Shown: one piece after another, positions 1 through 12,614 of the stretch
Layout of the letters: each line of letters opens with the position of its first letter
How positions within the stretch are numbered: position 1 is the first letter of the stretch
NCBI RefSeq assembly: GCF_000150275.1
Contig: NW_002060970.1
Span: 226,791 to 290,790 of the forward strand
DNA: 64,000 nucleotides
Direction: 5' to 3'
Source: Trichoplax adhaerens
Lineage: Eukaryota > Placozoa > Uniplacotomia > Trichoplacea > Trichoplacidae
The notes under the pieces: generated by a model
What the model was told of the DNA's origin: nothing
The model's input: only the letters and a program-made list of their open reading frames with translations
Databases searched by the model: none
Program-made: the position numbers and the translations under genes

Positions 1-275
1 TATGCTGTGGCTATTACAATACTTGATTTAAAAAATTAATTTGCAATATCGTTTGTCCCTGAAATTTACACATTGTTTACATTCGGCTAATCCGAAAAAA
101 TACTGCGTAAATAAGTCAGCACAGTATTCTGGAATTTGCGATTTATTTGAATAAAGAAGAATTAGAGACTTATCTATGAAATTTATATCGCTTTGGAAAT
201 CGTTAAAAGGAATTTGTGAGGATATTAGAAGTATGAGTTATGCACTACATTAATATTTTATGGAAAATAACATAC

Positions 276-495
276 CTGCAATAGAACCCCATAGGATTAC
301 CTATAATGAAGGTGGTAAAGTCTGTAGTTAAATCCTCTATTATTAACGAATAGGGCTTAAGATAAATAAAAAGTAAAAAAATAAGCGAATTATTTTTCAT
401 AAATTCAATTATTTGATGTACAATAGCACGGCTCTGAACAGCGACGGAATTACAAAGTAGGAGTTTTAGGATAATGTCTACAACTGCTTTCAGCA
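276..495 (-). CDS. Possible internal exon of an unidentified gene running off the left edge
   Basis: On the minus strand an open frame of about 75 codons ends exactly at a strong donor (AG followed by GTATGTT, complement of 270-275). It reads as helical, hydrophobic protein, including LKAVVDIILKLLLCNSVAVQ and later NPMGFYC. This could be one exon of an all-helical repeat protein whose 3' exons lie outside the window. I see no convincing upstream or downstream partner exon and do not recognise a family. AT-rich sequence gives open frames of this length by chance, so confidence is low. Confidence 0.25.
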
Positions 496-499
496 CTGA

Positions 500-3400
500 T
501 CCAAAAGTTTATAGTACTAGCTATATTGATCTATAATTTACGTCTACTCTGATATCAGAGAAAAAAATTTCTTTAATTTACGATAGAATCACGTCCTAAG
601 GTTTCAAATCGAATACGTGATTACAGTAATAAGGTTACTATTCATCAGCAATTTATGCGCAGTATCGTTATATGAAACAAAGTTTCGTTTTCAAGTTATG
701 ATAGTCGAACTTGTTGTTTGAGAGGTTAGCTGATGAAATAGATCAAATCACTTGCAAATTTTATATACAGTACAGCATCTAATGAAATGCTAGAACTAAC
801 TTCTCTTTTAGCTCATAATGCTTTAATTTTGACTGTCAAAAATAGTGAATTCCTAAACTTTCGAAAACCAAAAATGTCACCAATATATAATCTAGATTAC
901 AGTAGGGCATTCGACTTGCTAGTGCTGAATTTGCTTAGAAGAGAGATTATAGGATACTTGTATTAATAGAAGTATGATACAATTTTCATGGTGAAAGTAA
1001 AATTAGACTAGTTATGCCAATCTGAAAGAAAGTTTGTACAGACGACGACATTTATAACAATGATATCTATAATCGATTCGACCTATTTTATGCTTTCAGT
1101 GGTAAAAAGTATCTTTAGGAGAAAGTAAATGCAAGACATCGTCGCAAGTTTAATACAATATCTCATTAAACTTCTTATTTACGACTATAGGTGTAGTTTT
1201 TTTCGGTTTTTCAATAATTGTTAACAGTTTTAACCACAAATTTATTCTAAATTTAAAAATTTCGTTAGAAAACAAAGTTATAATGTTCTAGCGATTACTT
1301 TCATATTACTGACCAAAGTACTAACCAGGATTACCCAAAGTGATCGAACTTGCATCAGTCTTGATAGGAGCGAGCATAGAAGATTAAAGTTGAAAAAGCA
1401 ATTTTATTATTTGCCGATTGGGAGTTATACAAAACAGTAAATTAACTATAAGGGGGAAATGGGCATGAATTTAAATGCAACTGAATATACGATTCATCAA
1501 CTGATTGTACTTTTGTAGTCCCGTAAATTGCAGTTGATAAACGAAAGGAACCGTCATCAATATTGCATGACTTGGCTCACTTAATAATTCACAAATGTTA
1601 AAACAGTGTAATGCGGGAAATTTTCATTGCAATATGATTACTTAAACGTTTCACTCTAATATACGATTATCATTACTATATGATACTTTATTCTATCAAT
1701 CTATCCATGTTTAGATTACCTTCCGTAATACCATTATTTAAGTAATTGGGACCATGAATCTTTGATGATTTAATTCCTTTATCAACCGATACATTATTTT
1801 ATTCTATGTTGGTATGCTATTAGAAATATCGATTCATTATATTACGAATGAGAATTGCGATACAATACTGATTAAGAATCTTATTATGTCATCCAATAAA
1901 AATCGATTACTTTCGATGCTTAGTTCAGGATATCTTGATTAATCTTTCATTAATTTCAATTGCATTCAAATCAACTTAAGTACGTTGTTGGGCATTTAGA
2001 ACGAAAGCTTTCGTTCAAATCCAGACCGATGCATTCATTATAGGATATTTGAAAGCGTCGGGTGCGTTACTCAATTGTTAAAAAACTGACAGTGTACCAA
2101 TAAAGAATTAATTATAAATTCTGGGAGTAATTTCCGCCTTATTAAAAATTTTAAGAAGGACAATAACTTTGTGTCGGTTATTTGGTGAAGTTCATCGCCT
2201 TAATTCTACTTTTATTTTCAATTATATCATAATAAAATAAGACATTTTTGGATCTGTCGCGATGATTGCAAATGTAAAAGATAATATACGTAAATGCGGC
2301 ATTTGCTTCTCAGCGATAGACGATCGAAGCAAATTTTAGTGCAAACGTAAAAAAATGAAAAGCAAATACATAAACGAACTCAATTCTTAATATTGGAGCT
2401 TTTACTTAGTGCTTCCTTTACATGGTATTCATATAAAAGCAAACTGTAACAGCAGAATAGAGTTGACCCGTAAATATAACCCTTCTTAATTACGATAATT
2501 TGCCACAAAAGCAAGGCAGTGCTAGACATATTTGTTTATTTTATCATTGTTGAATAGATGTGGTCACCTAAGCATCTCTTTCGCATTCTGTTTGCATTTA
2601 CTTTGAGTTATTAATAAATGCTACTGCCAGTCCTATACTAGGTATTAACAATACCTTCACTGATCCATGCATTATTACGATCTTGTCTGATTTCTATCAA
2701 AGAATAAATTAAATAAAACACCTTATTTATGATAAATGGATACCAGCATTTCAACGTGTATTGAGCTTTTCCATTTATTCTTTTAATTAATGCGTTTAAA
2801 CTTTTCATTGTTATTGCTTACTTCCAATGTCAATAAAATATGTATACTATAACGGATATTTATCTGTGTTTATAATGACTTAATTCGTTCGAAGTAAACT
2901 TTGACTTTTCAACTAATTTAATGTTGATTAATAAGTTAATAAATAACATTCCAATTGATAATTTACTCGTTATATTAAGGACATATTTATTTAAATTCGG
3001 GTTAACCAGGTATTATTATTAGCTAGCTATTTCATAAAAATATTTTAATTTCGAACATGAAACTAACTTTGAAAAGAACAGTAGAATACTTAAAAATATT
3101 TATTTTTACTACTGGTTTTAAAGCAAACTGCATAGAATTATGCGCATTGCAGAAAGGTAAAGTGAAAAGTTTAAGTGTATCTAGCACGCAAAGTGTAACG
3201 AGCACAGTTTCTACTAGTATTTACGGCACACATCAGTGTTCTAACAAATACGCTACAATGTTCAATTTCCGAATAAAAAATAGATGGTATAGATATATCA
3301 TAAATATACGATTAACACTGGCATAACGGGCATTTTTTTTAGAAGTTCATTCCAACGGCAGGTATACTAGTAATTATTTTGGAACAAACATTTCATTCAT

Positions 3401-5690
3401 CTAAGTATAATATAACAATACTACATAATACAAAATATTGGAAAATTACGAGTTTAAGTATCTCGTATATGTCATACGGTAGCACTGTAGCTTGGCAAAG
3501 CTTAATCTAGATGACTATCAAGAAATAACGTATTACTTTGTCTTACTAAGTTAAATTCTTAAATGAAGTATCAGTACTGCCTTGGCTCTGCAAGTGCGTA
3601 CATTTTTTATCGTATAAATAAGCTTAAAAAGTTTTGCTTTTAAAGGTTGGAATAAATACTATATAAGATGAAACATCAAACTGTTGCGCTATAGGATTCC
3701 TTAAAGGTATACACATTTACGCATTATACAATCTACAGGTTCTATAAACGAACGAACGAACGTGCATTCCTTTATTCGAGTAATGCTCTACAATTAATTA
3801 TAGTGCACAGGTATCCTCTTAATCTAGTGTGAAGATTTATCGTTGAAAATGAGCTCTTGCTCTATTTAGGAAGACTAGCACCCATCACTTATTTAAATGT
3901 TGCAGATACCAATAATCAAAACGAATGTTGTCCTGAGGCTACAAATTGCTAATAATTATAATTGGCGGCGCCGTAATCATTAGTTCAGCGGTACATAGAA
4001 CTTGAATGCAAATTATTTTTCATAGCTTTAGTGAGATTGTGTTCCGTTATGTTATTTCTTGCTTATAAATTGCGAGCATCAGCAATCCTTACGGTTCATA
4101 CGACGTATGTCTGAAAGAGGTATTACATTTTAAAGTCTGCATAAACCATTACGCTAATGTTCTTGTCTGCGCATATCAAAAATACGCGTAAATTATGTAT
4201 AATAGCTAGCAGAAGAAATTAAATTAAATTTAATTATTCCCAATTATTACATTATTTATTGTTCAGCCCACATTCCATAATGTTATTGGAAAGGAAGCAT
4301 GATGGCTTTCATAGATGGACCCGTAATTCCAATTGAATTAAATCATGACATGAATTAATTCCTATTACTGGCAGAATCCTTTACAAATAAACTCTATGAC
4401 TTTTAATCTTATTACAAGCGTTGTGAGATCTTTTAAACGTATTCCCCCATATGGTGAATATGCGTATGTACAGTACCTCTATCGAGATAATAATTAATTA
4501 ATAATAGGCGGTCTCGTCAATCATATACTGTATGAGGATTCGATTGTAAGATTAAATAGTTTGGCCGTATATTGATGCTAATTAGGTACTGTCGTCCGTT
4601 GTACTTTGGTAGAACTAATTCATGTACTACAGTAAAGTCTATAAGAAATCGAAGTTCTTATTATATCATTACTGAGATACTTTATCGTAACATTCTTGTT
4701 GTAGCCGTATCATTTCGTAAACACTATAATGTCGCCGACACAATACACAGTAGTCCATTATGAGAATATCTGTGTACATAGTTAGTAATGTATTATAGTG
4801 ATGGCGCTAACTTAATTCTCAGTGGTTAACACTGGAATTCATAGTAGAAATCGATTTAAGCGCGTGTGTTTGTAGAATAAATCAGTAGTTGCTCAAGAAT
4901 GGTGCAAGACTCGTATAGTGAAGAATAGTGTAATATATTCAGTTATCTATGGAGTTCAGCCGAGAAATTGAGTTGTAGTATATCACTAACATGGGAACTG
5001 GAGATACTGGGAGAAGTAACCCGAGTTATTATAGTTACACGAGAGATTCTTTACTTCGTTAATTGACGTTTCCTTTGTCACAAGAGAGAGTTGTGGCAGT
5101 ACTACAGTAAAGTCGACAAGAAATGGAAGTTGTTATCATATCATTACTGAGACACTTTATCGTCATATTCTTGTTGAAGCTGTATCACTTACAGTACGAC
5201 TTTTAATCATTCTCTATATCATACTACTTTACAGTATGCTGTATATGTAATTGCTCCATATATAACAGCTACACTGTAGTTCATTAGGGGTATGTAGTAG
5301 CTGCAGCACCATGAACTAGTAGTTTATCCAGGACTACGGTAGTTTTAAAAGCGTGTTACAGTGGCCCGCTGTAACTGAAAAACAATTTTATCGATTGACT
5401 GATATATTTGTTACGATTCGGAGAGTCTAATCAATAAATAGCTTCGACGAAGCTATCGCCACCACCGTGCACCTGTCCGTTGAAGCTTATATCGGAGACT
5501 GCTGTAATAAAATATTTGTATCTCCAGTCCTATAGTACTGTACTAGTTTAAGTGTATGTACTAGGGACTCCCTCCATGAAAAAAATAATAATTAATTTCT
5601 ATCGATAGTAATTCTAATGATACTGCAGCTTCCATTTCTGCAAATCGTAGACTACAACGGGTCACTAAGTTTTGCCTGGCACATCTCTCT
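500..5690. other. Non-coding stretch, no gene recognised
   Basis: AT-rich sequence with only short chance open frames on both strands. No codon pattern, splice-bounded exon or RNA gene was recognised. The only structure noticed is the dispersed duplication at 4626-4715 and 5100-5190. Confidence 0.6.
4626..5190. repeat. Dispersed direct repeat, two copies of about 90 bp
   Basis: Copies at 4626-4715 and 5100-5190 both start ACTACAGTAAAGTC and share blocks such as ATATCATTACTGAGA and TTCTTGTTG, differing at scattered bases. They are about 475 bp apart in the same orientation. Neither copy is open as protein over its length in a way that suggests coding use. Confidence 0.7.
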
Positions 5691-5693
5691 CTC

Positions 5694-6063
5694 TTGGCTT
5701 TATTATTATTATTTATTTTTATCCATAGCAGTATTTACAGAACACGGTTGATTGATTATTCACCTATACAACAGTGGAGTGTGCACGCCGGTACAGTGCA
5801 ACAACAGTCGATACGGCAGGCACTTTGCCATTTATTAGGAGAAGAACTCGTCTTCATCAAATTCTTCTCCTTATTTCTTCTACCTGCAATATGTTGCACT
5901 TTTCGTTCTGGACGACTCTAGAAAAGTCGACCATGTTGATGACTGCGACAACGACTGATGACCGATTGACCCGTATTGCTCTTGAACCTGTATTCTGCTC
6001 AGATACGCACGCGCATACCGGCTTGGAGTTGTCTATCAATGACTGGACACGGCCGATAAACGA
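5694..6063. other. GC-richer open segment upstream of CRELD, probably promoter or 5' leader
   Basis: Base composition rises here and two overlapping plus-strand frames (5694-5921 and 5774-6091) and one minus-strand frame (5857-6039) stay open. The translations show no family resemblance, no signal peptide and no conserved block. Openness in three frames together fits a compositional effect near a promoter better than a gene. Confidence 0.4.
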
Positions 6064-6082
6064 CGTGGACGAATTTCATTGG
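6064..6082 (-). promoter_or_regulatory. Perfect ER-stress response element (ERSE) upstream of CRELD
   Basis: The plus strand reads CGTGG, nine bases, ATTGG; the minus strand is therefore CCAAT-N9-CCACG, the exact ERSE consensus bound by NF-Y plus ATF6/XBP1 in animals. It ends 143 bp before the CRELD start codon. Mammalian CRELD2 is known to be induced by ER stress through an ERSE, so the position is meaningful. Function here is inferred. Confidence 0.65.
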
Positions 6083-6225
6083 CGACTTTGAAGTTCAATA
6101 GTCAGTCGTTTGAGTGAATGCCTTCTTGCCCTGGCAGCTGATTGGTGCATCTCCACTTGTAGATCGTTTGGTGTTGCAGTCGGATAAAGTCAGGTCAAGC
6201 GTGTGGTGACTTCACTCCTACAAAG

Positions 6226-9200
6226 ATGGCGGGCAGAAAACATTGGCCTCGATTTGGCAGTTTCTTTGCTTTTCTCCTTGTTCTCCTTCTATGCAATAGG
6301 ATAGTCAATGCCAAGGAAGAAGATGAAGATAATGGCAAAGACCGAGTTATGAAACGCTGTATCGACTGTCGTAAATTGGCTGTTTCCTTCGAAATTGTAC
6401 GTATATAATCAATCTGCTTGACCGATAACACTTACTCGATGGTATTACACCTTAGCATGCAACTTCATTCACTACTGTCCAAGATGAAAGCTAGCCAGAA
6501 GGATTAAATGGGTTACTTACTTTTATTATTCAAAGTACAGTGCACTTTACTCATCTAATATTCGTCAATGGCCCGATCATTATTCTTGACAGCATTTCAG
6601 AATCTTGTTTGGTATCCTGCTAAACTTCCATTGAAAAATTCACTGTGTCTGCAACGGAATCTAGTGTATTACTCTGCCAACCATTTGGCGTCGTTTCAAA
6701 GACTATTTCTCGCTTTTTCATTATTTTCTCTTAATTTGCTTAGCCATTACTCTCCTTAGCCAGAATAATTCAATTGTCAATCAACCCGAATAACTGGCAT
6801 GACTTTATTAATGTGGTAATGTAAGGGGCCCGCTCTCTATTTTCTTTCTCCTCCACATTGCAACTCGCTCGACACAACAGTTAACTGCTTGTGTAAACTT
6901 GTAGCTTGTGTGAACTGACAAAATCATGCAGACGCCGTTTCGTACCTATCGTAGTCCTGTATATACCAGATATACTAAATGGACTAGACTAGTCTATGGG
7001 TAAACTGTGCGTAATTTAGTTTCGTACCTCTTTGCAAATGTCGGTGAAGAATGTTGACTTCCATTAAGTCAATACCTGACGTCAGTACCTGCAATGATTA
7101 TTCTTTGCATTCTTTGGTAGCTAACATGATACATGACAACCCTAGCCCTAACATGAAACTTGCAATAATGATTGTATTTTTCTCTTAAGAGCCTCGTAAA
7201 ATCTTTTTATATTTCAAAAGATGATGGCTGATCCTATTTCATGTACAGTTACAAATTGTGCAGCTTTGTTACACTTGTGATTATAAATTTTATTAGACTA
7301 CAGAAAACTGCGATCAAGTCAATTTCACGGACCCACTCAATCAATACCACACTGTAAAACTTCCGTGCTAGTGAAATTGACTTGATCCAAAAACTGGATA
7401 GGTTACGGTATTCATAATTGTCCAAGTTGATTCCATTTTTTACACCTTCTTACCAGTGTTAAAAAATTAAATAAGGGTTATTGGTGATTCGTGGCTGTTG
7501 ACTTGGGTTATAACCCTTTGTTACAGCCTACTATCTGACTTCGGCTGTATCTTTATGCTTGGGTTATTTAACCGGGGCTATAACCTACAGCCAGCTGACA
7601 CTATGGAATATCGGACATGGCATTATATAGACCAGTCGAACATTTGCTTCCCGAACGGGATGCAATGGTACTTTTTACATGACATTATTAATGATACGGT
7701 GTTCATGGAACTGTGTGTACGTATTTGCACAATACATCAAAGAACTTAAGAAGTGTATTCAACATCCAGCTGTGAGCTGGATCATACTTTCATGCTTAAC
7801 TAGGCCATTAAAGTTGTTTGCATGTATCAGATAGACTTGGTTCAAAAGTTTCATGTCGGCCTTTCGTTTCTACACTTGCATCTCCAATCGGATAGTGATT
7901 TAGCTTGGCATATTTGCTCTCTGACTTGCTAACATATAATGTGTAATGATATGCTTACTGCAAACCGAGTAATTTGTGCGTAACACTTGAAGTTAATTAC
8001 GTAGCAGTATGTATAATCCATGGGTATATTTGCGAAATTTATTCTGTAAAGAGCCTTATGTATAAGACATTTCAGTATATCATGCTATCGTTGTCCATTT
8101 TAGGGACTAGACTTGACAAACAGGAAAGGCTATGGAGGTGGTGATGTTGTCTGGGAAGAGAAAAAATTAGGAAAGTACGAAAACAGGTATGAGTAAATGA
8201 TTTAGATATCTATGTTTCTTCAGCTGATTATGTGCACTCAAATAGCAATCGTCATTTATTTAAAATCATATACAACTTGGATATTGTAATTGCAACTGCT
8301 GTGAATTGATGAAGCAAAATAAAAGTTCCCATAATGCTAACGTAACATTGGGTTACACAGATTAGCAAAAGAACTAATTGTTTTAGTTTTAAAATAAGGA
8401 GCTGCTTCTTAAATACCGTGCGAACACATGCTGCTACGTGTACTGTTGTACGATATAATTAAATGACACAGTAAAAACTCGTATTGTTATTATTTCAGCG
8501 AATGTAACTTTTGTTAGGCAATTTTAAACAAGCTCATTTGTAATATACTAGTTGATATCTGAAAGATCGTATTGTTAACTTGCATAAATGCATACGTGAT
8601 GGGTATAGAAAGAAGACAAATTCAAATGATACTGGTATTTATCATCATAATGACAATTGTTAACCATCTAAATTTTATTACTTTATAGTGAAATGCGTTT
8701 ATTGGATATAACAGAAAAGACATGTAAGCGAAAAGACTTTCAGGTAACTAATGTGCAATAATGATAATTATTACCAAAGCAAACTTTTTGCCATCGCACC
8801 GACAATGTCTGCTACTTTCCACCAATCCGAAACACGAAGCAAAATAAGATTTTCCAGTTGCAATGATGTACAATGATTACCTTGCATAGCATGAATTGTA
8901 AATACATAATCTGACTTCACGTGTATCGTTATTCCTGCGGTTATAACTAGTCGTGCACGTTTGACAATGAAACGAAATCAATTATTCATAAGTCCGCACA
9001 TGTTATCATTGATATGGTTACTTGGTTGTAAATGGTATAACGCGCTCTTTTGAAAAAATAGCAAGTACAATATAAATCGTACTGTAGGCAAGCCACTAAA
9101 CACATAGTGATTTAGTTTCTTTCTGCAATCCAGATTTATAGCAATAACCCATTATTTATCTTGTATCTAAAAATTGTTAGTGTAATACAATGCTTGAAAA

Positions 9201-11264
9201 TTACGAAGATGAAATCGAAAAATGGTTCTTCAAACTGTACGTTAGTAGTTTTAAAGCAAAAAATTGATAAATTGCATTGGTTATGCATTACAATGCTATC
9301 GATGTTATTCCAATAACGACAAATCAAAACCTGTTTAAATATTGTCATCTTGATTAATGAATGAAATAAATAGGAGACAAGATGAAACAGATTTTGCCGA
9401 GTGGTTTTGTGAAAAAACGCTCAAAGGTGATAAGATAGATTACTAACATTGTGAGGGTATTGTTACTGTTGGCATGTCGTGTATGGTGCATATTTAATTA
9501 ATTTATTGATGCGAATATTTTTATTAAATTTAGTTTGCTGCCCATTTAATACCTTTGGCCCAGATTGTCAAGGTAAAAGAAATTCGATCAGAATAATTTT
9601 GTTACCTAATTTTTTATACAATTATCAACTTTTCTGAATTACTTTGACAACTTTTTGCGCCGCTAACATTAATCTTATTCTGATTAGCTTGCCCAGGAAA
9701 TGGCGAATTTAGTTGTAGTCAGCATGGGAAATGCCATGTAAGTACCTCATACTGAAAACTCCATGTTGTACTGGCTGGCCTAAATAATCGCTTCGTGTCG
9801 TTTCTAGGGAAATGGAACACGCTCTGGCAATGGTAGCTGTATTTGTGAAACTGGATATAGCGGATCAGTTTGTGAAAACTGTACTACGGGATATGTACAA
9901 AAAGGCTCAGAATGCAACGGTAATTATTAAAGTTGATCATAGATTCAGCAGATCTGTATAAACTGATAGAAATTGAATATTTCTTTCACTGCATGAAATA
10001 TCCGATAGCGTGCCACGTATCTTGTGATGGGGACTGTTTATCGGATGGTCCAAAAGGATGTATTAAATGTGCTTCAGGATGGACACATACAGAAGAATTA
10101 GGATGTACAGGCAAGGATTTGTACCTTTTTAGCCGAATATAACGCCTTAATGATACTATTACAAGCGTTAAGTTCTATGTTGTTACTTCAGCCATTTAAT
10201 TCTCCAAAAATGTTGCAAATCTTAATTCAAACATTGTCCTTATGTTCCCTGACAAATTAGATATAAATGAATGTGAAGCTAACGCTTGTGATGTTTCGCT
10301 TGAAAATTGTGAAAACACGGAAGGTAGTTTCATCTGTACATGTAAAGAAGGGTTCCAGAAAGAAGGTGACGTTTGCGTTCCAGCTGAGCCTACTGAAGGA
10401 ACTGAAAGCTCAACGGATGACAGTGCAGCTACAAATGGTATTGTATTTATGTTAACGTTATTAGTCGTAATGATTTTGTCATCAGTTTGGTATAGTATGG
10501 GAATCGTAGCATTGTTAGGTGTTGCCAGCGTCAGTACAGCTGTGTTGTTATCTTTGCAACCAGAAATTCGATTGTTATGCATAAATAGGCTGCGGACACT
10601 GTTTAAATTTTAATTGAAATAAGATATGCAATCTAGTTGACCTTCGAATTGGCTTTCGTTATGCTAACTAGAACATTTAGTTGATTCTATTCTTAAATAA
10701 TTGGCTATCCGGTCTGAACAATTGCTCAATATTTCACTTTCATTTTTAAAATCACTAAATTCTTGATTTAGTTGGCATATGGTAGTAGTGTGGATTTTAA
10801 AATCTAATCTATGACTAATTAATGGTAAATGCAGTCATTTAAGGTACTGTATTTATGTATTAATTGTCTTGTTTCCTTATCTTGAAATTACAAAACATTG
10901 TGAAGGTATTATTTTACAGCACGATGTTGTTATTTAAAATATTGCAGTAGATGAATGGAAAATATGTATTCGAACTGCAATTTTTGAATCCTAATTAATT
11001 GACTAAGATCGATGTAATTTATTGATAAAGAAATAGTATGGTGTGGGTAAATCATGGCTACATTTGCATTCTGTTTTTATGTTCTTTATCTATGATGCTA
11101 TCAATACTGTATAAGCTGTGAGAATTTGATTGCGATAAATGAAAGTTGTTTTACTGATTTGATTTCATCGACGATGTGAAATATATTTTCTGATTAAATT
11201 TTATAAATTTTCAGCTGTTGAAGAGGAGAAAGCTGCGGAAGTTGACTCACACGAAGAATTATAA
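6226..11264 (+). CDS. CRELD: CRELD, cysteine-rich with EGF-like domains protein (ER-retained form)
   Basis: Eleven exons: 6226-6396, 8104-8186, 8689-8743, 9181-9236, 9374-9426, 9534-9572, 9688-9737, 9808-9919, 10009-10110, 10261-10437, 11215-11264; 948 bp, 315 residues, frame closed. Residues 1-29 are a signal peptide. The CRELD N-terminal domain follows, with the CxxC pair CIDC (45-48), the blocks GYGGGDVVWEEKKLGKYE and SEMRLLDI, and AEWFCEKTLKVCCP. Then come furin/EGF-like cysteine repeats (GNGTRSGNGSCIC, GWTHTEELGC) and a calcium-binding EGF starting DINECE at about 241. The protein ends HEEL, which fits the KDEL-type ER retrieval pattern. CRELD proteins are ER-resident and act in folding and trafficking of client proteins. 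The start ATG has a Kozak-like context and leads directly into the signal peptide. The intron 10111-10260 uses a GC donor. Confidence 0.92.
7312..7387. repeat. Perfect 17-bp inverted repeat in CRELD intron 1
   Basis: GATCAAGTCAATTTCAC at 7312-7328 is the exact reverse complement of 7371-7387, separated by 42 bases. It could be a small foldback element or an RNA hairpin in the first CRELD intron. Confidence 0.7.
10261..10613 (+). CDS. CRELD: Alternative last exon of CRELD: membrane-anchored C-terminus
   Basis: If the donor at 10438 is not used, the calcium-binding EGF exon stays open to a stop at 10611-10613, giving a 357-residue protein. The extra 58 residues hold two hydrophobic segments, IVFMLTLLVVMILSSVWYS and MGIVALLGVASVSTAVLLSL, followed by a short basic tail. 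This matches the two C-terminal membrane spans of vertebrate CRELD1, while the spliced form matches CRELD2. That both ends are used is inferred from both being open, phase-compatible and family-like; transcript evidence is not available here. Confidence 0.75.
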
Positions 11265-12614
11265 AATTTGATAGAAATGATATGACGTGTATGCTAGTGA
11301 GCTTATTTATATTGCATTGATTTGATAGACTTCCATAATACATTTTAATGAAAGATAATTACGAGGAAGTGCTTTATTAAAGCTGTTTTATTGAGCCTAC
11401 ATCTATTATATTTTTTCAATACCATCAGCATAAGCCTATACATGTGCCCATGTAACACCAATGTTGCTATAATGATGACAGATGTTGTAAAACTCTACAT
11501 TTTAACTGATCTAATTGTTATGTGTAACTGCCTTGACTAAGCTCTGTCTCCCTGTATAACATGTATAACGATTGCTTTTGATGGTTCATTCCAGTACTTC
11601 ATTCCGCGGGTTCGCTTGTAAAACTAAAGAGACCCTCAGATGTTGATACATCCATTCAGTAGTTAGATCATACATACAAATTTAAAGAGAAATTAGTCTT
11701 TTTGACTTGCAATAGTCGATTAATAGTAATAGATAACCTATGCTAATCATATCGAAATGATATCTAGTCGATTTTATATTAACGATAAAATCCCATATGC
11801 TTTGAAGTGCTTATTAATAGTGATAGTGAAAGAACTTCTTCCAAGTTATTGTGAATTTCATCTATTGTTGTGAATTTATTAACCAAGTTTGCCAAATATG
11901 GTATCGGCTTGAAACAAAATTTTTTTCATACCTTGGGATCGAAGATTAGTATTTTTAATGGTTAGTTCAGGATAATGTGTAGCTTGAAATCACCTAGTAC
12001 TGCATTAACTAGCTAATAATTGATAATTAACGGAAGTTCAAATTTTAATGACTCGAAAACTTGTATCTTATCCTGTCGTCATTTGTTAGATGATGAGAAT
12101 TAAAATAATAAATAAGGATAAGAATTTTTTTATCATATATAACAAACATGAAGCACAGGTGTAAAACAGCTTAGGATCTCCTAGATACAGGACCTCTATT
12201 TAATATAAATAATTCGATAGATTTACCATTACAACAACGAATCAATCATCATTTTTCAATTGAAGTTATACCGTGATTGGTCGCAATAATCTCATCATTA
12301 CCGTTGACGACAAATAATATAATATAATACACTATAGAATAATATACATGAATTCGGATAGACTGCATCCCGTTGCAATAAGCAGCTGGGACTGGCCATA
12401 GACAATAGATATCATCTTCAATAGAATATCATTAAACAACAGGACGTATCAATTTATTTAAATTAATCCAATTAATCGTATTGGAATACTTGAAATTTAG
12501 CATTTGCAAACTACCGATCAAACATCATATAAGCATTATGCATCCGCTCTAAGGTTGAGATCGATAATTCTTCGATTTCATCCTTGAAAGGAGAGGGAAA
12601 ATTCGATCGACCAC
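11265..12614. other. Intergenic spacer between CRELD and the adhesion GPCR
   Basis: AT-rich; no exon-like open frame, repeat or RNA gene recognised. It must hold the CRELD 3' UTR and the promoter of the next gene, but I cannot place either precisely. Confidence 0.5.

Noticed and set aside
10196-10582. 128-codon minus-strand frame over the last CRELD exons
   Set aside because: Antisense shadow of the calcium-binding EGF and membrane tail exon, which has clear family similarity.
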